From contig MU401525.1 of NCBI GenBank assembly GCA_022579005.1, positions 61,873 to 125,872 of the forward strand: 64,000 nt of DNA. The letters are read 5' to 3'. Of this stretch, positions 10,957-22,796 are shown one piece after another. Below the pieces are notes generated by a model. The model searched no databases. It saw nothing but the letters and a program-made list of their open reading frames with translations, and was not told the origin of the DNA. The translations under genes were made by a program, and so were the position numbers. The first letter of the stretch is position 1; each line of letters begins with the position of its first letter. The DNA comes from Poronia punctata. Lineage: Eukaryota > Ascomycota > Sordariomycetes > Xylariales > Xylariaceae.

Positions 10957-13900
10957 ATGTCTGATCAGGATCTGGTCGCCGTCATATATCCTGTTATATA
11001 TAAAGATAGGCCAGCGCTCTCTGTTGAGCCGATTCTAGCTCATCCTCGATGTATTGTCCCTGGCTCGTGGAAACAACAACAGACCCAGCCGAGCCAAAGT
11101 TATCCTTTAAAATCGAATGATGACACGTGTCCAAAGGAACAAGCTCCAATCAACCTACCCTATATTCCTTTGCGCTTCAGCTGTGGGCCGCGAACTTCAT
11201 TGGGGTTCGTCTTTGGAACGGACCCGAAGAGCGATATACATCTTGGCAATACGAACGGCATCAGTAATTACCACTTCGCATTGACCTATAAGAACACCTT
11301 CAACGATGGCTACTACCGCCTAGTGGTACGGGATCTGGGCTCTTCCGGCGGAACTATGGTAATATATCGCGGGACAAAGACCAACAAGGCTAAGGCGCCG
11401 CGGGCGGGCCGGTATAACAAGGGAAAGGAGAAACGGCGAAACTTCGATTGGATACTCCACGGCTTTCCACACCCAGACACAGCATCATACGTAAGCGTCA
11501 AGGTGGCTATAGACTTTGAACTCCTAATTATGGTGGTGAAGCACGACTTACGCTCGCCGGCCTACATCGATAATGTGAGAAGGTTTCGCCAAGGGCAAAT
11601 CGACCCGGAAACCCTCTTCGGGGTACTGGACATTCAGAGTTTGCGTCCAACGGGGCTTCATACCTTAAGCGACACTCCCGGGAGTCAACCAATGCTTCTC
11701 TATGAACAGAAATTATCTGAGGGCACGTTTGGAGCCGTGACCCAAGCCTGGGACGTCAGCACGGGAATTAGCTACGCCCTCAAGGAACCTATAGGCGACT
11801 GTTACAACAAACAAGACTGGAAGGAGGAAATTGATATGATGGCAAGCCTCTCGCACGTAAGGATTTAAGTAATTTGGCTCTAGCTGGAAACTACGGCTTA
11901 CATCTTATTAGGAACACATCGTTAAGATTTTTCTTGCGGGCACGGAGCCGACCCCCTATATGTACATCGAGTTAATGCCTTTAGGAAATCTGGAAAATGT
12001 GCACGAGACGGCTAGTCTTTCAAGACAAGAGTGTGTGGTCATCTTGCATCAAGGCATGTCGGCCTTGGCGTACCTACACGCAGAATGTATAGCGCATCGA
12101 GATATCAAGCCACAGAACATCCTAGTCCGGCATCGGGGCCAAAACTCTCTACACATCAAGTTAACAGATTTCGGTCTTTCTAAAGCCGGTAGTCTGAGGT
12201 CCATTGTTGGCACGTGGACATATCTAGCTCCCGAGATAGCCACCGGGGCGGAGGAATATTATACCCAGGCTGTCGACATATGGTCCCTCGGAGTGGTTAT
12301 ACTTCGGTTTACGCACGGTCTTCCGCCTCCCGGCTACGGGAGGGGTTGGATCTGGTGCCAAAAGATAGCCGACCATGCGGCCAGATGCGGTATCGAAAAT
12401 CCGATGAGTCTATTGCGGCGTATGCTGGTTATTGAGCCTTCATCACGACCTTCGGCCGAAGCTTGTTTACATGAAACGTCACAGCTTCTTATGGCGTTTG
12501 AGGAGCGCCGTATCACTCCTTTGTCTCGGGTGGGGATGGTGACAAATAAGCCATCCGGGGGGCTAGAGCTCCAAGGCCAGGCGAGGGTACAACGCTGGCA
12601 CCCTCAGGTATTTATTCCTACCACATTCTCCCCTAAAGGTTTTGTAACATCAATTTGCCACTAACCAAAGCCGCGGCAGAATAACCAAGCTCAGTGTGCT
12701 CTAGGCGGATCGATGGATGACTATGGTCAAGAGCGAATAAAACATGCCGTTCTACCCAGTGACGCCGGGGCTAACCGCCATAGAACTGATCCTCCACACC
12801 TTGAACCCGTGGCGCCACTCTCGAATACTCCAGCAATTCAGCACACTCCGGATGGATTGATATACGTATTTATGCGAGGCTATAAAGTATCAATGCGCGC
12901 GTCAGATCGGTTCATTAACATCTCAGAGGTGATGACTGCGGCAATGTTGAGCAGAGGGGACCGTGCCAAGGTTTTAAGAAAACTTAAGAAGCGTACCGTG
13001 ATCTCTAATCAGAAAGGGAGAATCTGGGCTCCATTCAAGTACGGCGTACAAATCTGCCGCGAGCTAAATCTTGAACGAGAGTTGAGAGGATTACTCTCTC
13101 ACGGCCCCCTGCCTCTTCCGGGCGACGAAAGGGACCCCACACGGAGAGACCAAGTTCCGGAAGGTTACCACATCTTGGAGCTCAATAAAATTGGCGTTGC
13201 CTACGAAGCTTCGATGCGAATTATCAACGCAGCTCAAGTACTCAAATCTGGCGGTATGCCCTCAAGTAAGCTTGGAGAATTCTTCCTTGAGAACCACGAT
13301 GCCTGGAGGACTATAAAGCGCGGCCCCGCCTCTGTCCGAGGGACCTATATCAAGATGAAGGACCTTCAGTACTTCTGCAGCTTTTCAGGTGCCAGCCAGG
13401 ATCTGGCCAACCAGCTACTACGAGCTGTCGCCGGTTTCGGTTCTGGACCTAGGGAGACCGCTCGCCGCTCTGAAGTGACTACCATCAAGGGATATCCGGA
13501 TCAGACCGCTGATGATGGCGGGGGAGAAGGTAATAAAGAGGCTGATGCGGGTTATACTAACAATAACAACCACGCGCGGGCAACCGACGACACTTCTTCT
13601 GTTGACACCAATGGCTCAGTCGATACCAAGTCCGATGCCACGTTATTGCCGCCCAGAAATTACGATGGGGGAAATGGTAATCAAGAGGAAGATCAGGACC
13701 AGGCCAGCAACGATCATGGAGAAGAAGGTAATGATGAGGGAGACCCCGACCATGCCATCAATGACACCCAGACAAGAATAGTGAACAACGCTGCTTTTTT
13801 TGGCGCCAGCAGCTCGGTTGATTCCGATTCCGAATCTAATGCCACTTTGTTGCTGCCTGGCATCATCGTCGAATCCCAGCCTGCAGTAGAAGATGTCCCA

Positions 13901-14020
13901 GGATTTAAAGCAGATCACTACTCAGCGTACACAGAGCGAAGCTACGCTGACGGATCCTATCTGGCTCCCCCTAATCTGTCACACGAAGAACTCCGCCGGT
14001 GGGCGTTAAATCGGCGGTAA
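10957..14020 (+). CDS. FHA - protein kinase - tandem KilA-N/APSES-like fusion protein
   Basis: Exons 10957-11856, 11912-12607 and 12680-14020 give about 978 residues. Intron 1 is GTAAGG...TTATTAG; intron 2 is a 72-base GTATTT...GGCAG with a CACTAAC branch point 16 bases before the acceptor, and it removes the TAA at 12662. FHA-like domain: residues 70-140 (FGTDPKSDIHL, SNYHF, RDLGSSGGT; the usual Arg of GR is Thr and the usual Asn is Gly, so phosphopeptide binding may be weak). Ser/Thr kinase: 250-490, with LSEGTFGAV (first loop Gly is Ser), Lys276, HRDIKPQN with Asp364, Asp386-Phe-Gly, GTWTYLAPE and DIWSLG, so likely active. Two KilA-N/APSES-like DNA-binding domains follow: about 590-673 (VSMRASDRFINISEV) and 693-783 (ASMRIINAAQVLKSG), then an acidic Asn/Asp-rich tail. 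If intron 2 is retained, a 550-residue kinase ends at 12664. Role inferred: a kinase that carries its own DNA-binding module. Confidence 0.8.
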
Positions 14021-15371
14021 CATGATGAAAATAGAGAAATGGACTCCACTGCTATATATACCTCACTTGCCCTGTTTAGCTATAGCGCCTAGGAAAGGGG
14101 TTCACTGCGATTGCAAGGGCTTGGTGTTTGAATTGATACTTCTGGATTCCTTTTTGGAGACTTGGAGAGGCAATGGTAGTCATGGTTTCAGGTTGTTGTC
14201 GCTGTTCTACTAAGAATGTTAAGATCTAAGTGAATGTGTAAAATCGTGTCATGAGGTATCGGGATTAGATCCGCGGGGAAATAAAGTGATTCGCAGCTTA
14301 CTGTCTCCACCTTCTATAAAGGGCAATCATGAGGTTTTACAATTCATGATTGGTGTTCTCTAGGCACACTACTTCTGGGGGGTATCCGGAGTCCGGGGTG
14401 CAGCTGGAAGGCTTATATTCACTGCAAGTGTTTGTTTGCTGGCACATCAGGTTTGTTTGATTCACTGCGCGGTACAGACTAGAAAAATCTATTTACATGT
14501 GAAAATTTAATCTCCTTGCAACAGCAAGAACTGGGTTTCCTATGTGTATATTGATGGGTATACTAGAGACGGATGGACATGGACTAGACAGCAAAAACAT
14601 GCGTGTGGATAAAGGTAGATGTGAGGATATTTAAACAAGTCTAGCATTTTGTTTTGCTTCCTTGATGGCCCTATCATAGATTATATAATTGGGATGAGCA
14701 TTAGGTAAAGTAAGAAGAGACTACTTATTTTGTGTGTCAAACAGTGATTATCAGCTGTAGATTGTGTGATTTTTCAGGCTGTCCCTGCAAAATAAGGAGG
14801 TAGCTAACAATTTGTCTATGATTGATAGTGATTCTTTACTAACCATAGGTAAGCTTGATGAAGTTGTTTCCTAAAGCATGGGCTAGGGGTTACTTGGTTG
14901 TTCTTGACGTCTTATTTGTGATTTGTCTAGAGAGATTGCAGGGGAAGGTATAGGACATGCTATATAAGAGTACGAGAGGTTTTGCTATAGCAAGTTGTTG
15001 ATGCTTTTCCATCACCTATAGATATCATCATCCTAACTTGCATGTATAACAAAACAAGATCTCTGTACTCCATGTCATTTGAGACAGACAGGCAACGAAG
15101 AGGGATGCTGAGGACAGTGCATATATGAGTTCACACGGTATACCTACAACATCAATTAGGTACGGCGACCGTATTTAATTGGCTGCTATCGCCCAAAGTA
15201 TGGGACTCCTACCGACTTAGGAAAGGAGCTGCTGCAAGCTCTTTTAACCCAAAGACCATCTCTTGAGATTTCCACAGTCCAGTCTTTTCCGCCTTTCTCA
15301 CGAAGATTCGCCGGATATCCCCCGACAAGTTGCCGTGGGAGCAAACGCTTCCGGCATTCGCTGTTAGTCGA
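14021..15371. other. Intergenic region, no gene seen
   Basis: AT-richer spacer between the fusion gene and the Zn2Cys6 regulator. It contains no open frame with recognisable content and no tRNA. The last 100 bases are CT-rich, as in many fungal promoters. Confidence 0.6.
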
Positions 15372-17988
15372 ATGGCTTCCTATCCCGAAACCAATGAAGC
15401 TGCTCCGGCAGACGTCACACTTGCGCTAAATTCGGCAACTCCTCATCACCAACCAGAACAAGAGCAACTGGAACATCAACACCAACAACAACAGGAGGAC
15501 GGTCAAGGGCAAGGGCAAGGGCAAGTCCAAGAACAACAAAAGACAGGACATGAGGAAGCACACGTGTTCGTGCACGAGAACGAGAACGAGAACCAACATC
15601 AGCACCTTACACATAACCACCATCAACTGCAACATCAGCCCCAACACTCCCCCACGCCGCCCCCGCCCCCGCTTCAGCCTCCCCACGATCACGACAACAA
15701 TCAAGACCACAATCATGATCACAATCATGACCACAATAACAACCTTGATCTTAGTCAGACACATGATAACAACAATCACCACCACCAGCCTACAGTAGCA
15801 CATTCCGGGCTGTATGACGGATCACTTCTAGCCCAATTGCCCGTTACTACCGTTGCACATCATGGGCTCCAAGTGTTACAAGCTGCATCGGCAGCTCCCA
15901 TGTCACCCACGGGCAATGATATAGCCCAGCAATATGCCCAGTCGGCTGCATTGCAGATGGGCGACCCTCAATTCACATCCTCTTTGGCGAGCCCTCCCTT
16001 GGCACCACCAATGATGGGTGGCCATGGGTCACAAAAGGTTACCCGCCTTCGGCGGGCCTGTGACATGTGCAGTCAGCGCAAAGTTAAGGTTCGAACAACC
16101 CGGCTTTGTTTTGGTATCCTTGCCCGGCATTAGACTAATTGCATTTTGAAACAGTGCGATGAATCCGGGCCGCCATGCAAGCCTTGTTCCGATCTCCAAG
16201 TAGAATGCACGTTCAGGCGAGAGATGAAGCGTCGCGGGCCTCCAAATAAACATGCCGAGGCTGCAAAGGCGGCTAAACGTCATCACCTCGACGGGTCTCC
16301 AATACCACAGGCTGCCGCCGACGCCTTAGTCTCAGCTGCATCTACCGGCAATTCCCCTGCGCTGGATGGCGAGGCCATTGCGCCTTGGCCTGTATTGCAG
16401 TTGCTGGTGGACGACTTCTTCACCTACATTCACCCGCTCATGCCTTTTCCTCATGAGCCGACATTCCGTCAGGCTTTTATGAACCGCGCAGACCGGACGA
16501 ACCGCGAGTTCTTGGCCCTGCTTGCTAGTATGATTGGCGTACTGGTAGCCTCATTCCCCCGTAGCGCTCGTGCACATCTCAAAGCACAACACAGTGCCGA
16601 GCTTTTCCCAACAGCAGTCACGATGATTGATCACTGTCGCGCAATTGCACTCGAGGCAAGAGGTACAGCTTTCATGACCAAACAGGAGATGAGCACAGAC
16701 GATGCGGCCACCAGTTATTTCTTAGGCTTGGCTGCGGGTTATACATTGCAATGGAAACCGTGTAGGCGCTTCCTTGCTGAGACCATGTCGTTTTGTAGAG
16801 AGCTTGGGACTCATCGTTCACGGGATGTGTCCAGCATAATCAGCCAGCTTCCGGACCTCTTGGATGAGGTCAACTCGGCAGCGAACAAGCCTATCGATCA
16901 TATTAAGGATCAGATCGGTAAACGGATATTCTGGGTCATGGTGGCAAGCATTCGGTAGGTTACAAGTGCCACTTCAGTTGCTGCATCGTTGCTGGCGGTT
17001 ATACTAAAGCTCAATCTCTAGGTCGATGAGCCAGCTGGGTGCATCCATCAATGAGTTGCCCCTTCCTCCACCAACTACTCAGGAACCCTATCCCGAACAA
17101 CCGGTCGAGGTGGACGACGAGTACATATTTTCCGACCAGATCCACCCACAACCTGAAGGGACCATCTCCCTTATTACGGGGTTTAACAGGAACACGCGAA
17201 TATATATGACCATGAACGAGCTCATCGGAGTGGAAATGTGTTATGGCATCAGCTTCTTTGACTGGAGCGCCCAGAAGAACATCATAAGCAACGGGCTAGA
17301 GTCGGCCAAGCAGGCGATAGAAGACCTACCCCCCGAGCTGCAAATCATCAAGACCGACCCGACTCCTAACGATCCGGCGGAACTTGATCAGGCCGGGTTG
17401 CAGTACTGTCCGCCCGCGTTCCCTCATTCGCAGCCCGAAAATGATGTGAGGCGGACGCTGATGGAACAACCGCTTAGACGACGGCAGCTCCAATGCGAAA
17501 TACAAAAAGCCAACATACACGCTTCTCAGCTCGCGACGCGATCCTACTTTGTCGAACGTTATCTCAACCTTCGCGACGCCCATCCTGAGAACGCCGAGGG
17601 GATAAAGGATGACAGGGATAAATTGGTAGCCCAAGAGCGGGAATCCATCGTCCAGGATCTACTGGCTGTTTTGGCGTCCATCAGCCAGCGTAATCTTGAA
17701 CCAAACGGACAGTCCATCATCAACAAGATTCGCCAGGTAGCGAGCACGCTGGTTCAAGGTGCTTCCGACCGCAAAGGTCCCGTCGCTGTAAAGGCCGAAG
17801 AGTACCTGCATAGATTTATCGACATCCTTGTCGGACTCGAGAGGTCTGGTGCTGCTGTTGTGGTGGGCGTTACCACAGGTACCATGGGTCCACAGGACGA
17901 GGAGGAAGAACTCCGGAACTGGGCTAGTCTACGGGAATACCAGTTACAGTTCGTCTCGTCTGGGGGCTTTTTGAATGGCGACTTATAG
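15372..17988 (+). CDS. Zn(II)2Cys6 transcription factor with His/Gln/Asn-rich N terminus
   Basis: Exons 15372-16088, 16155-16954 and 17022-17988 give about 827 residues. Intron 1 (GTTCGA...AACAG) falls inside the zinc cluster and intron 2 (GTAGGT...CTCTAG) splits an Arg codon. The binuclear cluster reads C-x2-C-x6-C-x6-C-x2-C-x6-C (CDMCSQRKVK then CDESGPPCKPC and C) near residue 245, followed by a basic KRRGPPNKH linker. The first 240 residues hold QGQGQ, HDHNHDHN and poly-Pro runs of low complexity. Residues after about 330 match the layout of the fungal-specific regulatory domain (PLMPFPHEPTFRQAF, then FWVMVASIRSMSQLG). It should be a nuclear DNA-binding regulator; the target pathway is not visible. 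Start chosen at the first ATG. Confidence 0.9.
15477..15790. repeat. Low-complexity CAA/CAT/CAC-rich coding repeat
   Basis: Imperfect trinucleotide repeats encode Gln-, His-, Asn- and Glu-rich tracts (GQGQGQ, ENENENQHQH, HNHDHNHDH) in the N-terminal arm of the Zn2Cys6 factor. Such tracts vary in length between strains. Confidence 0.8.
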
Positions 17989-18462
17989 TTTATCACCACG
18001 CTTGTTTCGTCTTTGCCACAATCACCGTTTTTTTACTGTACAAACATATTTTAGAGATACCACTGGCGGGTTTGATTCGGGCCTGGATAACGTTGCAGTA
18101 ATGGCTAACTCTTTAATGATTTTTCAACGGCAACTCATCCCTCATGATAAAACTACTTTTATGGTTAACTGACGAGGGTTTCTCTCTTGCCTTGTGTATA
18201 TTTGCTTCCCCTGAGTGGGTTTGTTGGTCTCTGTGCGTCACATGTCTCATAAATGCAGACGCTGTTCATATTTTCAAGTTCATCATATCGATCTCATGCC
18301 TCATATTTATTTACGAATTTTTCGGACTCGGACGAAGCCCGATGGACTATATACAAAGAGGTTTTCTTGGGTCAGAGGTAGGTGAGGGACCTTAAAAGGG
18401 GGAGAGTAAATGGAGAGGGGGTTGCATCTTTCCATCCTTGCCCCCTTTCTTTCTTTCTCCCT
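17989..18462. other. Convergent 3' intergenic spacer
   Basis: The stop of the Zn2Cys6 gene (plus) and the stop of the GH45 gene (minus) face each other here. It is T-rich and holds only 3' untranslated sequence as far as I can see. Confidence 0.6.
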
Positions 18463-19247
18463 TTACGCAGAAGGGAAAGAGCTGTCGTCACTGCGCGTGC
18501 AGCCGGAGATGGATGTGAGCTCGGAGGGGCAAGCGACCTGCTTGAAGCTGACGGAGGGGTTGTCGGCGTTCTCGAACCAGTCGAAGCGCCATTGGCAGCC
18601 GGCGACGAGGGAGGAGGGCATGCCGTCGCACTCGCTGCGGCTGCTGACGCCGCCGTACTGTTCGCCGGGCAGAGACTGGCCGAACTCGGAGGCGCAGCCG
18701 TCGAAGAGACCGACGCCGCCGCCGGGCATCAGGATGTCGAAGTGGTTGTCGCCTAGATCACCGCCCGTGTTGGTGCTCTGCACGATCATCTTCTTGCCTG
18801 ATACGGGGCCGGATGTGAAGGAGAGTCTGGATTTGGTTTCGTTAGTAAATAATTTGAAAAGGAGAGAGAAGAGAGAAAGAGAGAAGGAAGGAAGGAAAGA
18901 GGAAAAACATACTCGTAGCAGCCGCAGCACCAGGAGTCCTCGGTGCCTCCGCTCAGCTTGGTGGCGGCGAAACCGTAGGCGAGGTTGTCGTCGACGGCCC
19001 AGGGGGAAAAGTTGGTGCAGGTGTATGCGCTACCGCCGTCGCAGCCGGACTTGGCGTCGTAGTCGCTTAGGGGGCTGTCGCTGGCGTCGCAGGTCTTGAC
19101 GGGCGACGACACGGGCGCCTTGCCGCTCCAGGCGCACGAGGGCTTGCAGCAGTCCCAGTACCGCGTTGTCTGGCCGCTGCCTTCAGCGGCGTATGTGGTG
19201 GCCGCGAGGCCGGTGGCGACGACGCCGACGATGGTCTTGGTGTACAT
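18463..19247 (-). CDS. Secreted GH45 endoglucanase (cellulase)
   Basis: Family 45 endo-beta-1,4-glucanases cut cellulose by inversion. Exon 1 is 19247-18913 and exon 2 is 18826-18463; the intron (GTATGT...TACTAAC...CCAG) splits a Glu codon and gives 232 residues. A signal peptide covers about residues 1-20. The hallmark [14 protein letters not shown] carries the catalytic Asp, and [18 protein letters not shown] carries the second catalytic Asp; WCCGCYE is also family-typical, and at least twelve cysteines fit the disulfide-rich fold. There is no linker or cellulose-binding module, so it is a catalytic-domain-only enzyme. A TATATATA lies 34-44 bases upstream of the ATG. Confidence 0.95.
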
Positions 19248-21556
19248 GTTTCCTGTTTTGTCTTCCTTTTATTTGTCTTGTATATATATGTATGTATAGA
19301 TGTGTGTGAGTAGCTTATAGATCTGTCTGAGAAGAAAAGCACCCCATCCCGGGAAGGAATGACGATGTCGTCCGGGTTTTATACATGCGCATACCCGTGG
19401 CGTGTGGCGTAGGCAGGTACGTGCGTGCGTGCGTGCGTGCGTGCGTCTGTATGTGCGGATGTGCCTCAGCCGAATTCGGGGCCCCGGCATATACGTGCTA
19501 TACTAACCCAATTTACAGTTCCTTGTATATCTCGGCGGTATCCCGGGTCCCCCAATGCTACCTTGGCCGTCCACATTGTCTGGGGAAAAAAGGAGGGAGG
19601 GGCGGTGGCGCTCGGCACCTTACCCATAGGGAGCACCTTACCCCTTGAAGAAGGTAGGTGCCTAGCCTTGCGAGATGTTTTTCAACTATTTTTTCTTTTT
19701 TCTTTTTTCTTTGTCTTCTCCTTCTGTAGTGCCAAACGCGTGAAGGAGGAAAACCCCCCGTTTTTAAGGAAAAGGCACAACAGTTGTTGTTGAGGTCAGT
19801 CTTCTCTGGGCTATACCTGCTTATTCTCCTCTGCTATTCATTACTCGTATACGGCTTTCATTGCTCAATCCGAGACACGGCTCGGCTGTCCGCAAGAGAA
19901 AGAGAGAAATTAATCAAGGGACCATGCTTTGCCACGCAACGCTGTAGGCATTGGCAGTAACCCTAGATAATACTAAGAAGAGTAATGCATGCACGCTTTC
20001 GTGGATGATCTGCAAACCAAGCGCAATATAAAATATGCTGGGCAAAGTGCAAAGCAAGGTGACCTAGCCTGGCGCGACCAAATGCTGAAATAGGAACGGG
20101 AGCGGCGGTCAGACAAGGCCGAGACCTTGTGAAATCAGGCAACCCGGTACCAGCGCTCCGGCCTGTCGGGGAAGGATTGGCGGCAAGAGTGGAGGATTGG
20201 CGCCTCGTCTTAGGAACGAGTACCTTATGAAATATGAATGCCTAGATTGATTAATGAAAACTGTATTTCTCGCATTTACTCGGGTGTTTGAGATTCACAA
20301 AATGGGGGGACTGGGAATTTGTGAGACCCACTGAGGATGGAGGGGTGGTTGGGGGAATCGGAGTTCGGTTGGAACTTGGGGGAGCTCAAAAATCGAATAC
20401 ACTCCCCCAAAAGCGAGCCAAGGCCTCAAGAACTGGTAAAATCAGGTTACACGACAAAATCTGTGATGGCGGCAACTAAAGCCGCTACTCCGAGGGTCAT
20501 GGCAGAAAGGGAACGGACGTCAGTTCCTGACTACTTTCCAAGTTGTCTTGTTTGGTTGACTCCTTTTTTATACATTATTACCATGCAGTAATACGTGTAC
20601 AGCACCTGCGAACCTGTGGTCCAACTCGTTGGCTCCGTTGCCTTATTTTTTCAGTATGTTGCAATGCTCGGAGTTCTTTCGAGCGCTCGTACGACTTGTC
20701 ACAACATAATAAACAAACAGTTGGACTGCTTAGCTTATGCAGAGGGAGTATTCAGAGCAAGGGCAAACGGCGAGTCCTTCCCACATGGTAATATGCAGTG
20801 CGTTCGTTATAAAAGCAAGCGACAAGTGTTTTCAAGAACAACAAAGCTATTATAGAGCAACATTGGGGACAGATGAGGCTCACTTTTACAGTATCCGGGA
20901 CGGGTGGATGTCGGCCTTCGTGGAACTTAAATCTTGCCAAGATTATGCATCTAATGCATACTTACTTATAACATCACAGTAAGTTGATCAATCCGTGTAT
21001 CGGCTAAACAACATGGGGAAGAGCATTTATCCCTGAATTTGGACGTGTTAAAGAGCACACAAGTATCACATCGATTTCTCAGAGAAAATAGGATGCCCAT
21101 GGTCTGAGGATGTCTCATCTCTTTCGATAAGAACGCAACTTCCAACAGGTATTACTGTGTAAACCTAACCTAACCTTAGGCTCTTCCCGCTTTTGTTTGC
21201 TACCTAACCTGCAGGTGCACTCTAGTCTGGATTTAACAGCTGCTAACAATCGTACTTTTCTGTTGTACTACGTCACCATTCTTAAACAAATGCCGTTCGC
21301 TCTGCCATCAATGTCGTCATCGAGACGAATGAATGAGCCTATGATCGTGTAAATTTTGTAGGTGGTGCTTGCCGTATGTACACGTAAATAGGGAGGTATG
21401 AAAAATGTTTTTAGAAGATGGCACTTTGAAGTTGTTGTTTGCAAGCGGACCATAGCAATTGTTTTAATAAACCAACTGCCTTTGACACATCTACACCAAT
21501 TGCGGGAACACTATATCCTGTTTCTTCTTCAAGGTTAATAGCGAGATTTGATAAAG
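19248..21556. other. Long intergenic region, no gene seen
   Basis: It holds the GH45 and alcohol dehydrogenase promoters (divergent genes). There is a (GTGC)n stretch near 19420-19445 and T-rich runs near 19685-19720. Open frames at 20288-20982 lack domains or good starts. A short CCTAACCTAACCTTAGG word at 21162-21180 resembles, but is not, telomere repeat. Confidence 0.6.
19421..19446. repeat. GTGC/GCGT tetranucleotide microsatellite
   Basis: About six copies of the tetramer GTGC in a row, in the promoter-side region of the GH45 gene. Confidence 0.75.
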
Positions 21557-22796
21557 ATGCCTTACCCAGACGAGTTTGAGGGTTTCATGATCAACGAGCT
21601 TGGCAAGTACCAAGACTTCAAGAAACAGAGTGTAGGTCAATACCGGTCCTTGGACTGCTTACCATTATATGTCAGGTGCAGCTCTGCTGATATTGTCCTT
21701 CCACGCATAGTTCAAGCCGAAAAAGTTCGGAGATCACGATGTCGATATCAAAATCGAGTGCTGTGGAGTTTGCGGCTCAGACGTTCACACAATCACCGGC
21801 GGCTGGGGTGACGCTGTGACGCCCATCTGCGTAGGCCATGAGGTCGTGGGGAAGGCTATCAAGGTTGGCTCCCAAGTGAAGGAAGTCAAGGTCGGTGACC
21901 GGGTTGGCGTTGGTGCCCAGATCTGGTCTTGCCTGAAATGCCCCCAATGCAAGAGCAACAACGAAAACTATTGCCCCCACCAAGTCGGTGAGTTGCGGGT
22001 TCCATATCCTTTTTACCACGCGGAGCTGGCCTTCTTACACATGTGATGCATAGATACCTACGGCGCTCCCTATCCAAAGGAGGCCGACCCAGACGAGACT
22101 GTTAGCCAAGGCGGCTACGCGTCTCACATTCGTGCCCACGAATACTTCGTTTTCCCCATACCGGATGCCATACCGTCCCATATGGCAGCGCCGATGCTAT
22201 GCGCCGGACTGACGGTATGGTCGCCCCTCGTACGAGCCGGAACAGGTCCGGGCAAGCAAGTCGCCGTGATCGGTCTTGGAGGTCTTGGGCACTTTGCAGT
22301 ACTATGGGCTAGCGCTCTAGGCGCCGAAGTGACCGTCATCTCTCATTCGCCACACAAAAAGGACGACGCCCTCAAACTCGGGGCCAAACACTTTGTTCAC
22401 AATGGGGAAAAAGACTGGCATAAGCCGTTAGCTTTCAAGTTTGACTTTGTACTCAACGCGGCTGACGTGACCAATGAGTTCGACCTCACCACCTATCTAT
22501 CCATCTGCAAGGTCAACTGCCCGTTCCATAACGTGGGTCTGCCTGACAAGCCTCTAGAGGGCGTCAAGCCCCAGATGCTCATGTCCAACGGCTGCAGCAT
22601 CAGCGCGAGCCATATCGGTAGCCGCGTGGAGTGCCTGGATATGTTGAAGTTCGCAGCGGAGAAAAAGCTCTTCCCTCTAGTCGAGACTCTTCCGGTCTCT
22701 GAGAAGGGCTGCGCCGAGGCGGTGGAGCGAGTAAAGAACAATAAAGTCCATTACCGCTTCACCCTGGTTGACTTCGATAAGGCTTTTGGCGCCTAA
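21557..22796 (+). CDS. NADP(H)-dependent cinnamyl/alcohol dehydrogenase, ADH6 type
   Basis: Zinc-dependent medium-chain dehydrogenases of this type reduce cinnamaldehydes, furfurals and other aldehydes in the cytosol. Exons 21557-21631, 21711-21987 and 22054-22796 give 364 residues; introns are GTAGGT...GCATAG and GTGAGT...GCATAG, both in phase. Catalytic zinc ligands are visible in CGVCGSDVH and GHE; the structural zinc cysteines are C-x2-C-x2-C-x7-C (SCLKCPQCKSNNENYC); the nucleotide fold has GLGGLGH followed about 20 residues later by SHSPHKK, which favours NADPH. The N-terminal PYPDEFEGF is typical of the ADH6 family. Nothing is missing. The exact substrate cannot be read from sequence. 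Confidence 0.93.

Noticed and set aside
12713..14020. Separate gene starting at the ATG at 12713
   Set aside because: A well-formed 72-base intron joins the kinase frame to this frame in phase from 12680; only 49 bases separate the kinase stop from this ATG, which leaves little room for a promoter.
15330..15371. Upstream extension of the Zn2Cys6 protein from 15330
   Set aside because: The codon at 15330 is TTG, not ATG; the first in-frame ATG is at 15372.
21162..21180. CCTAACCTAACC as a telomere remnant
   Set aside because: Only two and a half units and not exact TTAGGG; likely chance.
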